This document shows, in pieces, positions 33,549 to 40,891 of a stretch of DNA of 64,000 nucleotides (position 1 is the first letter of the stretch; the number at the start of each line of letters is the position of its first letter). Under the pieces are notes generated by a model. It made no database searches, was not told the origin of the DNA, and saw nothing but the letters and a program-made list of their open reading frames with translations. Source of the DNA: Pseudopedobacter sp044361595 (GTDB lineage: Bacteria; Bacteroidota; Bacteroidia; Sphingobacteriales; Sphingobacteriaceae); assembly GCA_044361595.1 (NCBI GenBank), contig JBIKIN010000021.1:1-64000 (forward strand), in the 5' to 3' direction. Both the position numbers and the translations under genes were made by a program.

Positions 33549-36332
33549 TTAATTTAAAAAACTACCATCTCCTTTTCTTTTAACTTGTTCTCCATTTTTA
33601 GCCTTGGCACTTGTCCACTTTTGGAGGTTAAATGTAAAGCCAAGCATGAAATACCTACTATTAGTGTTGGTTAATACTTCATTAAAACCCTCTGGACTAA
33701 TGCTTCTAACAATAAAGTTATTTTGCTTGAAAGCATCGTACACGCTAAATGAAAATTCGCCATTATCATTTTTAAATTTTTGTCTAAACATCGTATTTAC
33801 AATCAATGGAGTATTATTTCTATTATTTGCAATACCGTTTATAAAGGCTTGGCTTATTGAAGTAGCTATTGATTGCTTTGTTTTGAAATAATAAACACTA
33901 TTAACATTTAGCGATAATATTTCCTGTTTAACTTTGTTAGTATTTAATAGAGAAAAAGTAGTAGAGCTATTTTCCAGACTGATGTTTGGGTTAATTTCCA
34001 ATCTGTCATTTACACTTATTCTAATATTCAAACTTTCGTTAAAATTCCAATTGTTAGATTTATTTTCTAATCCGTTACTCAACTGAGTAAAATTACTTTG
34101 ATTAATCTTTCCCTTTAATTCAATACTATATTTCCTATTATTTAATTGTTTCGAAATATTGTAGTTTAAACCTTGGTTTGAATTACTTCTCACATTCGTA
34201 TAAATAATTTGATTACTTAAACTTCCAAATTTATCTTGAACCTGAATAATGTTAGTGCCAATTGTATTTCTGTTTATTACAGAGTTTAGATTAAATGACA
34301 GATTAATTTTACTGTACATTAAGTAGTTTGAGTAGGAAAAGCTAGATAAATAAGTTTTAGCAAAAGATAAATTAGGGTTCCCCAAAGTTTTGTTCTGCGG
34401 TATAGTTATATCTGCTACAGGCTGTATTTGTTGCAAACTAGGCTCAATTATAATTCCGCTGAAATAAAGTGATGCTTGCTGGGTATTAGATAATGATAAA
34501 TTAAGGTTTAAATAAGGGAAAAAATTAAACTCTGGTTTTGTAAAATTAATTTGTTGCCTTGAATTATTTGAAAGACTAGTATAAAAAACATTTACGCCTA
34601 AAATGCCACTTAGCTTTTTGTTGTAATTTTTATAACTATATGACGCTGTACTTATAGTTTGTTTAAAAAGATAGTCAAGTGAATTACTTAGCGTATCTAT
34701 TTTTATCAAATTATCGTTATTAATGCTATTAAAAGTGTTTTTAGTATTGGAGAAAATTTTAAAGTTTGCAGTTTGACTAATTACTAAATTACTAAACTTG
34801 GTAATTGGTTGCGTGTAAGAAAATTTACCTCTGTAATTTTCAAGTCGATAATCATCTATTAGTCTTAATCGGTTAGTGGAATCGCCTATAACTAAATTGT
34901 TGTTTAAGTAGGTAATACCCAAATTTTGATTTAAATTATTATCAAATCCGTTATAGTTAACAAATAATTCTGCTGCTAAATTTTTTCTCTTATTTTTTCG
35001 CCATAAATGCTGATAAACTATAGTAGATTTAAAGTTAAAAGCATTGTTTTTAATATTATTATCAAAATTTTGATTTTGGTTAATTAAACCCTGAAATTGT
35101 TTATTATTTAAACTATTGGTATTATTTTGACTGATGTTTATTTGTGGATTTATAGTTAGAAAATTTAAACTATCTATATCGTATTCTATTATAAAATAAC
35201 CGATGTGTTCTGTTTGTTTTAAATCGTTATTTCTATTAGAAGTGCTATTTATTATCCCTAGATTACTGATTTCTTGCCCATTGGCATCTAAAAAGTTTTC
35301 CCTTGCTGTAGCATTTAATGAATAGGAAAGATTTAAATTTACTTTGGAACTTAATTTTGTATTAAGGCTTAATCTGGGTAATACATTTAAATTACTACCG
35401 CCACTTAATAAGTCATTTGGTAATTCAAATTTAGCACTTCCTAATTGTCCGTTTTTATAACTAGTACCTATTATACCCGCTATTGTATTATAACTTTTCA
35501 AATTTGCAGCTAAAGTCTCATTCTTGTTTATCCTAGTGTAATTAACACCTCCTTCTGCTTGATTTTGGGTGCCTGCCGCTAGATTACCCCCTAAAATATT
35601 ACCTACAGATTTTTCTGTTTTGGTAGTGATATTTAAAGTTTTTTGAGATGAACCATCTTTATGGCCAGTCTTATTTGCTAAAACCCCATATTCATCTATA
35701 AACTGGATTTTATCTACAATTTCTGCGGGTAAGTTTTGTACGGTTGTTGCCACATCACCTCCGTTAATTTCTCTACCGTTTAGTTTAGATTTTTCTACTT
35801 TTTTTCCATTAATAATTACTGTTCCATCTTTATCTACGTCTACCCCTTCCATTTTTTTAAGCAATTCTTCAATTTTGTCACCTGCCCTCAATACATAATC
35901 ACTTGCTCGGTATTCTATAGTATCAAGTTTATAAATGATGGTAGGTGTTCCGTTTACAATAACAGTTTCTAAAACTTGATAACTAGTGTTTAGTATTATT
36001 GGTCTTAATGTAATTTCAGACTGGGTGTCACTATATTTTGCGTTAAATATTTTGGGTACAAAACCTAATGCTTCTACTTTTATGGTAAAAACTGATGATT
36101 TAACATTATTAAAACTAAAAATACCCTCGTTATCGGTTCTAGTTTTAAATGTGTCTTTAACAGAAAATAATGTAACCGACGCACCAATTACACTTTCGTT
36201 AATGGAGTCTAGTACTATGCCAAAAATGTTTCTCTTAAGAAGCGGCTCTTTATTAGTTTGCGCAAGTAATAGGTAAGGCAAAAAAATACACCAAATCAAA
36301 ATACACAAAAATTTGGTATAAGATTTCATCAT
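33549..36332 (-). CDS. Outer-membrane beta-barrel protein (plug type) of the peptide island
   Basis: A 927-residue protein with signal peptide, carboxypeptidase-regulatory-like domain ('FGIVLDSINESVIGASVTLF', about 35-115), plug-like segment ('KIEELLKKMEGVDVDKDG', 'INGREINGGDVATTVQNL') and a long Asn-rich beta-barrel. It belongs to the same class as 16147-18765. It ends 2 bases before the exporter gene and overlaps the upstream gene by 4 bases, so it is clearly co-expressed with the exporter. It could be a receptor, an immunity factor or an exit route; the sequence does not decide. Confidence 0.87.
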   Translation of the reverse strand: MMKSYTKFLCILIWCIFLPYLLLAQTNKEPLLKRNIFGIVLDSINESVIGASVTLFSVKDTFKTRTDNEGIFSFNNVKSSVFTIKVEALGFVPKIFNAKYSDTQSEITLRPIILNTSYQVLETVIVNGTPTIIYKLDTIEYRASDYVLRAGDKIEELLKKMEGVDVDKDGTVIINGKKVEKSKLNGREINGGDVATTVQNLPAEIVDKIQFIDEYGVLANKTGHKDGSSQKTLNITTKTEKSVGNILGGNLAAGTQNQAEGGVNYTRINKNETLAANLKSYNTIAGIIGTSYKNGQLGSAKFELPNDLLSGGSNLNVLPRLSLNTKLSSKVNLNLSYSLNATARENFLDANGQEISNLGIINSTSNRNNDLKQTEHIGYFIIEYDIDSLNFLTINPQINISQNNTNSLNNKQFQGLINQNQNFDNNIKNNAFNFKSTIVYQHLWRKNKRKNLAAELFVNYNGFDNNLNQNLGITYLNNNLVIGDSTNRLRLIDDYRLENYRGKFSYTQPITKFSNLVISQTANFKIFSNTKNTFNSINNDNLIKIDTLSNSLDYLFKQTISTASYSYKNYNKKLSGILGVNVFYTSLSNNSRQQINFTKPEFNFFPYLNLNLSLSNTQQASLYFSGIIIEPSLQQIQPVADITIPQNKTLGNPNLSFAKTYLSSFSYSNYLMYSKINLSFNLNSVINRNTIGTNIIQVQDKFGSLSNQIIYTNVRSNSNQGLNYNISKQLNNRKYSIELKGKINQSNFTQLSNGLENKSNNWNFNESLNIRISVNDRLEINPNISLENSSTTFSLLNTNKVKQEILSLNVNSVYYFKTKQSIATSISQAFINGIANNRNNTPLIVNTMFRQKFKNDNGEFSFSVYDAFKQNNFIVRSISPEGFNEVLTNTNSRYFMLGFTFNLQKWTSAKAKNGEQVKRKGDGSFLN

Positions 36333-37129
36333 TTCACTAAAGTATAAGTTCCCGATAGGCTAGAAGGAAAGGCTAAAGCGTAATTTTCTGGTGAAACTAG
36401 GCCGAGCATCCAATCCTCCCCATTTCTTTTATAAACAATTCTATCTCCTTTAGAAGATTGAAGAATACTCACTTTGCCAGGTACTCCGTTTAATTGTATC
36501 GAATAATTAAGTTTTTTATCATTACCTATTAGTTTAAGAGGGATTGATAACTCTAAGGTATAATTGACCTGATCATCAAATCTTCCATTAGCTCTTATTC
36601 CTTCCTGATTATAAATAGATATCAAAGAATCTTTCAAAGTTGTTACACCTGTAACTGCTATTTTTTGTAAGTTTTCTGTTAATTTATAATTAAAAGTGTT
36701 TTTTAGCGAATCGTTAACTAATTTTTCTTGAGTATTAATTCCATTGCTTCTTTGTTTTAAAGATAAGAAAAGTGGTCTTTTTTCGTATTCGTAAGCTGGA
36801 TAAGAAACGTTGACACTTTGTAAGTTATCTTTAACAATAAAACTTAATCCTTGGCTAATAATTTTATAAATTATCTGAGCATCTTCAGCCTTAATAATTA
36901 GATAGAGACGCTCAAAGTCATTTGCTATGGTGTAGTAAACCCCCAAAGATTTATTAAAGGCCACAAATTCATTTTTCCACTCTTTATTTGTACCATCAAC
37001 TTTAAAATTTTTAGGTAAAAATATTCCATTTTCTTGAATTGGAGGTAGTTTTTGAGCTTTTAAATTTAGACTAAAAAGACAGATAAAAATAAAAGGTGTT
37101 AAAAATAAAATTTTTAGTTCTTTAATCAT
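36329..37129 (-). CDS. Secreted protein, CBM9/DOMON-like, paralogue B
   Basis: A 266-residue exported protein with a signal peptide and a beta-sandwich-like pattern: 'KNFKVDGTNKEWKNEF', 'YYTIANDFERLYLIIKAED', 'NYTLELSIPLKLIG', 'YSIQLNGVPGKV'. The 'VDG...EW...ND..LYL' layout is typical of CBM9-like domains. It is a clear paralogue of the next gene upstream, with which it overlaps by 4 bases (ATGA). No function is known. Confidence 0.75.
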   Translation of the reverse strand: MIKELKILFLTPFIFICLFSLNLKAQKLPPIQENGIFLPKNFKVDGTNKEWKNEFVAFNKSLGVYYTIANDFERLYLIIKAEDAQIIYKIISQGLSFIVKDNLQSVNVSYPAYEYEKRPLFLSLKQRSNGINTQEKLVNDSLKNTFNYKLTENLQKIAVTGVTTLKDSLISIYNQEGIRANGRFDDQVNYTLELSIPLKLIGNDKKLNYSIQLNGVPGKVSILQSSKGDRIVYKRNGEDWMLGLVSPENYALAFPSSLSGTYTLVK

Positions 37130-37911
37130 TTAGCTAAAATATAAGTCCCTGATAAATTAGATGGATAAGCTAAAGCATAGTTTTCTGGTGTGGCCATTCC
37201 TATACCATACATCACACCATTTCTAATATAAACAATTCTATTACCTCCAGCCGCCTCTAAAATCTCTACTTTTCCTGGTACTCCATTTAATTGGATCATA
37301 TAATCAAACTTTTTAGTATCATTTAACAAATTAAGCGGGATTACTATTTCTAAGGTATAATTGATTTGGTGATCAAATTTTCCATTTGCTCTTATCCCAT
37401 CTTGATTATATATGGAAATTAAGGAGTCTCTTATTTCTGGAACTCCTTTTACACCTATTTTTTGTAAACTTTCTATTAATTTAGAATTGAAAGATTTTTT
37501 TAGCGAATCGTTGATTAATTTTTCTTGTTCGTCATCTCCATTTTTTCTTTGTTTTATTGATAAAAAAAGTGGTCGTTTTCCATCTTCATATACTGGGTAA
37601 AAAACACTCACATTCTTATTGCCATTTTTTATATTAAAACATATTCCTTGTGAAACTATTTTATTTATAACCTGAATATCTTCTGCCTTTAAAATGAGAT
37701 ATAGCTTTTCTTCATCATTTGCAATTGTATACTTAATTCCAACAGATTTATTATCGTTTGCAAATGTATTATTCCACTCGGCTGCTAAGCCGTCAATCTT
37801 ATAGTTAATTGGTAGTTTAAATGAATTGTTTTGCTTGCTTATTTTTTCTTGGCCGCTTACATCAAAAAAAGTAGACGTGATTAAAAAAAATATAAATAGA
37901 GATTTATTCAT
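37126..37911 (-). CDS. Secreted protein, CBM9/DOMON-like, paralogue A
   Basis: The start at 37911 gives an immediate signal peptide ('MNKSLFIFFLITSTFF') and 261 residues; the ATG at 37935 would add eight residues. The domain pattern is the same as paralogue B: 'NYKIDGLAAEWNNTF', 'YTIANDEEKLYLILKAED', 'NQDGIRANGKFDHQINYTL'. It is the first gene of the four-gene unit leading to the exporter. Tandem duplication and co-expression with a barrel suggest an envelope complex for the peptides or their targets. Confidence 0.75.
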   Translation of the reverse strand: MNKSLFIFFLITSTFFDVSGQEKISKQNNSFKLPINYKIDGLAAEWNNTFANDNKSVGIKYTIANDEEKLYLILKAEDIQVINKIVSQGICFNIKNGNKNVSVFYPVYEDGKRPLFLSIKQRKNGDDEQEKLINDSLKKSFNSKLIESLQKIGVKGVPEIRDSLISIYNQDGIRANGKFDHQINYTLEIVIPLNLLNDTKKFDYMIQLNGVPGKVEILEAAGGNRIVYIRNGVMYGIGMATPENYALAYPSNLSGTYILAK

Positions 37912-37928
37912 AATTAAAATATAGTTAA

Positions 37929-37960
37929 AATACAAAGCTTAAATAAATAAGCCTTGTATT
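37929..37960 (-). terminator. Terminator hairpin after GG-leader peptide gene 3
   Basis: AATACAAAGCTTA (37929-37941) and TAAGCCTTGTATT (37948-37960) form a 13-bp stem with one G-U pair, directly after the peptide 3 stop on the minus strand. It may allow partial read-through into the four-gene unit. Confidence 0.7.
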
Positions 37961-37969
37961 TGGAAGTTA

Positions 37970-38167
37970 TTATGACTTAACAATACCACAGAAATTCATT
38001 GGCTCTTGTGTAGCTAGACATGTTACTAAATGGCATTTTGGAAATGCACTTTCTGTACAATCAGTATCTGAACTACATGTGCTTGCAGGGCAGCCATCAA
38101 TTGTATCATCAACCCCACCCATAATCATTTTCATTTCATTTTTATTTAATCTTACAAAATTTTCCAT
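37970..38167 (-). CDS. Double-glycine-leader secreted peptide 3 (six cysteines)
   Basis: A 65-residue precursor with leader 'MENFVRLNKNEMKMIMGG' and a 47-residue mature part with six cysteines spaced C-x4-C-x5-C-x7-C-x4-C-x9-C. The spacing differs from peptides 1 and 2, so its fold and target may differ. Unlike the others, its start is separated from the conserved leader element (copy 3) by about 80 bases that contain a truncated start. Confidence 0.85.
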   Translation of the reverse strand: MENFVRLNKNEMKMIMGGVDDTIDGCPASTCSSDTDCTESAFPKCHLVTCLATQEPMNFCGIVKS

Positions 38168-38275
38168 AATTTTTAAATTGTTTTTTAATTGATATGAAGC
38201 AGATATGAGCTTTTGTTATTTAAATAGCGGCTCATAAAAGTTTCATGTTATTATTTATAAATTTGTTGTTTAATT

Positions 38276-38441
38276 AGTCCCTAGTTTTTCAAGAGCATAA
38301 GGACTTTTTATTTTTGTTTATTGACCGAGAGGTTGGTAAAACCAGGTTTGGCTGCTCCTTGAGCGGCCTTTCCTATTTTAGTAGTTAAAAGAAGGCGTTT
38401 TTATTTAGTGAAACCATTTTGTTTGTTCTGCTTTGCATTAG
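38276..38441 (-). promoter_or_regulatory. Structured leader element, copy 3
   Basis: The minus strand carries the small ORF 38385-38417 ('MVSLNKNAFF'), the hairpin GGC-C-GCTC/GAGC-A-GCC (38350-38368), the conserved CAAACCTGGTTTTACCAACC segment and a closing stem AGTCC/GGACT. At the position where copies 1 and 2 place a peptide ATG, this copy has ATG at 38246 followed by a stop after four codons. The rest of the 38168-38705 gap has an 8-bp hairpin (38542-38562) and short 21-base repeats (38655-38696) but no gene. Confidence 0.75.
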
Positions 38442-38541
38442 GTAAAATATTTTTTATTCATTTCCATCTTTTGTTTAAAAGCAATTCCTTATTCAAAGTC
38501 ATTAGCTCTTTTTAATAAAGCTAAGATTATCTTCTTGTAAG

Positions 38542-38562
38542 ATCCTGAATCAAGTTCAGGAT
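38542..38562. repeat. Short extragenic palindrome
   Basis: ATCCTGAA (38542-38549) and TTCAGGAT (38555-38562) form an 8-bp stem followed by GACC. The sequence is of a kind common in Bacteroidota intergenic DNA. Confidence 0.5.
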
Positions 38563-38654
38563 GACCTGCAAGTTGGATTTACTTAACATACTATTTTATA
38601 TCTATTTATTCACTACTCCTTAAAAGCTAATTCAAATTAATCTTTAGTTTTTTG

Positions 38655-38696
38655 TCTTGCTACTTGATACTTAAATCTTGCTACTTGATACTAAAA
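38655..38696. repeat. 21-bp tandem repeat, two copies
   Basis: TCTTGCTACTTGATACTTAAA and TCTTGCTACTTGATACTAAAA occur in tandem, with a shortened third copy reaching into the 3' end of the VKOR fusion gene. Probably neutral. Confidence 0.7.
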
Positions 38697-38705
38697 TCTT
38701 GATAC

Positions 38706-40292
38706 TTATTCCAAATTCATCAACACATATTTCAAATCCTTCAATCGGTAGTTTTCTGGTAGTTTATAGCTATTTATAAAAAATGTGGGTGTACCTTTTA
38801 TCTCGTTAAGTTTACACCAGTTTACTTGTTCTAACAATTCTATTTTATCATCAATGGTACTGTTTGCTGGGTATTTTATTTTCCAATTTTCTAGCTTTTG
38901 GTAGTCTAGGCTGTACCAATCATGCAAAGCGCTTTCTACTTGTTTTTCATCGGTTTTTTGTAGGGCCAGTAGTTGTTTAAAAAATTGTTTTTGTTGGTCG
39001 TTATCGTCCATACTAAAAGTATAAACAATGTTTAATCTAAAATCTATGCCTTTGGCTATCCATTCCTCCAAAAATTGATGCGCTTGTGCACAAGGGTTAC
39101 AAAACGGGTTAGAAACCATGGTAATTTGTAGTGCAGCATTTGGGTTGCCTAAAACAATGGTTTTTTTTGGTAAAGTTCCTATGTACTGGTTTTGACTGTG
39201 TAATAAATTTTTAAAAGCATCTACATTATATTTCAGTCTATTTAACTCGCGTTTAAGCTGTGGATTTTTGATGTTGTTTTTAAACAATTCTTTGGTGCTT
39301 AACCATAATACTTTAGGGAATAAGTAAGCAGTAGCTAGCATCAATACATCGTTTATATTTGGTATAGCAATTGGTATATTGCTTTGGGTTATTGCCCAAA
39401 TACTAAACATAGCTTGTAGCCAAAATAAACCTTGTATCATTAAACATAACCTACACCATGTTTTTGCTATCTGCCATTGGTAGTAAACCGACCAAAAGGT
39501 AAATGGCAATGCCATTAAGTTTAAATAAATAATGGCATTTGTTGCCAATGAATTTGCGCTTAACAGCAAGATGAGGAAAGAACCAGAGAAATACAAAAAA
39601 CCTAAATCTGATAAGGAAAACCAAGGTGTAATTTGTGCGGCTTTGCTGCTTAAAATATGGTTACAATTATGTTTAGCTTCGCCACCACACAATTGTTGTA
39701 TTAAACTATTGCTACGCCCTAAACTTTGTATCAACAGTAAAACGCTAATAATCAAACCTGCCAATAAACAAATAAACTGCCCGCTGTAAGCTAAAGGATT
39801 AAAGAAACTTAAGTTTACGGTCTTAGAAAATGTAATGACTAAAAGTAAAAAAGCACACAAAGGCAATAAATAAGTTGAAATATGGGCAAAATCAATTTTC
39901 TGTTTCAAGTCTCGCTTTTGGCTTTCGCTAACTAAAACTACACCTGTCCAAATTTTTTCAAAATCGCTAAAAGATAATTTTTTATTCTTTCCGTCCAAAT
40001 TATAGCTTACGCTATTATCCTTTATAGCAGTAATTAATGCGTACTCGCCACCTTTAGTTTTAAGATGTGCTAAACAAGGCAAATTAACTTCGTTTAATTG
40101 TTCGGTTTTAATTTTTACGGCAAAGTTTTTAATACCAGCTTCGTTTTCTAATACTTCGCTAATACTGAATAAGCTAGGATAAAATGGATGTTGCTGTATT
40201 TGCTCTTGAAAATTAGCATTCTTTTCAAAGCCAAAATAATCTGAAAATTGAATGGCAGATGCCGTTGCGTTATCTAATTTGTAAGTTTTCAT
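38706..40292 (-). CDS. C39-like / VKOR / DsbA-like disulfide-forming fusion protein
   Basis: A 528-residue membrane protein. Residues about 1-130 look like a C39-type domain without a catalytic Cys or His ('HPFYPSLFSISEVLENEAG', 'LPCLAHLKTKGGEYAL', 'FEKIWTGVVLV'). Residues about 140-320 form a VKOR domain with a loop Cys pair ('LCGGEAKHNC') and the 'WCRLC' active site in the membrane. The C-terminal thioredoxin-like domain has 'VSNPFCNPCAQAHQFLEEW' (CNPC). VKOR-thioredoxin fusions form disulfides de novo. The C39-like part could bind GG leaders. Located beside three six-cysteine peptides, it is the likely oxidase for them (inference). Confidence 0.9.
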   Translation of the reverse strand: MKTYKLDNATASAIQFSDYFGFEKNANFQEQIQQHPFYPSLFSISEVLENEAGIKNFAVKIKTEQLNEVNLPCLAHLKTKGGEYALITAIKDNSVSYNLDGKNKKLSFSDFEKIWTGVVLVSESQKRDLKQKIDFAHISTYLLPLCAFLLLVITFSKTVNLSFFNPLAYSGQFICLLAGLIISVLLLIQSLGRSNSLIQQLCGGEAKHNCNHILSSKAAQITPWFSLSDLGFLYFSGSFLILLLSANSLATNAIIYLNLMALPFTFWSVYYQWQIAKTWCRLCLMIQGLFWLQAMFSIWAITQSNIPIAIPNINDVLMLATAYLFPKVLWLSTKELFKNNIKNPQLKRELNRLKYNVDAFKNLLHSQNQYIGTLPKKTIVLGNPNAALQITMVSNPFCNPCAQAHQFLEEWIAKGIDFRLNIVYTFSMDDNDQQKQFFKQLLALQKTDEKQVESALHDWYSLDYQKLENWKIKYPANSTIDDKIELLEQVNWCKLNEIKGTPTFFINSYKLPENYRLKDLKYVLMNLE

Positions 40293-40365
40293 AGTATAAG
40301 TTTTTCATAGGGTTTAGTAGCTTATGTTCGAAAACTAAAATTAAATAGTAATTCTCGTTAATCAT

Positions 40366-40413
40366 ATTCGATAATCGAATATTTTATTCGATTATCGAAT
40401 AAAAAAATTCGAT
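40366..40413. promoter_or_regulatory. Palindromic operators between the VKOR fusion and XRE regulator genes
   Basis: ATTCGATAATCGAAT (40366-40380) and ATTCGATTATCGAAT (40386-40400) are each near-perfect palindromes, reverse complements of each other, offset by 20 bases. A half-site ATTCGAT follows at 40407-40413. This is typical of cooperative repressor sites. The divergent XRE regulator is the obvious binder and could control both genes. Confidence 0.75.
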
Positions 40414-40443
40414 TTTAAACTATCAGTATATGGTACAGACTAT

Positions 40444-40451
40444 TATATTTG
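40444..40451 (+). promoter_or_regulatory. Candidate -7 box for the XRE regulator gene
   Basis: TATATTTG matches TAnnTTTG and ends 25 bases before the GTG start. The operators lie 31-78 bases upstream of the box, over and beyond the expected -33 region. Confidence 0.5.
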
Positions 40452-40476
40452 AGTTTTACCAAAAAACAAACCATCT

Positions 40477-40842
40477 GTGAAAACTTGCGCCATCATCAAA
40501 AAAATTAGAGAAGAAAAAGGGATTAAACAAACTGAAATTGCGCTTTTTTTAAATTTAAGCCAAAGCAATTATTCTAAATTAGAAAACGGAACCAGAGCCT
40601 TAAAAGAAATAGATTTGGTAAACATTGCCAATTTTCTAAAAATTCCCGTTTCCGCTTTTTCCCCAAATGCAGTTAATGAGATAGAAAACAAAAATTTACA
40701 AGAACAATTGCAATTGATGAGCCAAGACATCACCAATAAAATCCAAATTATACAAAACCTTTTAGAAGAAAATATTAAACTAAAATTAGAAAATGAGTTA
40801 TTGAAAAATTCTAAATTAAATCCCCCCCCCCGCAAGTTTTAA
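40477..40842 (+). CDS. XRE-family transcriptional regulator with C10 tract near its end
   Basis: A 121-residue protein with GTG start. The N-terminal Cro/C1 helix-turn-helix covers about 5-65 ('GIKQTEIALFLNLSQSNYSK', 'ENGTRALKEIDLVNIANFL'). A coiled-coil segment follows (about 70-110), probably for dimerisation. Ten consecutive C bases at 40822-40831 encode the 'NPPPRKF' tail; slippage there would change the last residues. It is divergent from the VKOR fusion and next to strong palindromes, so it probably regulates the peptide island and itself. Confidence 0.88.
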   Translation: MKTCAIIKKIREEKGIKQTEIALFLNLSQSNYSKLENGTRALKEIDLVNIANFLKIPVSAFSPNAVNEIENKNLQEQLQLMSQDITNKIQIIQNLLEENIKLKLENELLKNSKLNPPPRKF

Positions 40843-40891
40843 ACTACTAAGAGGTCTTGGATAACGGTTTAACCCTGCAATTAAAATACAA

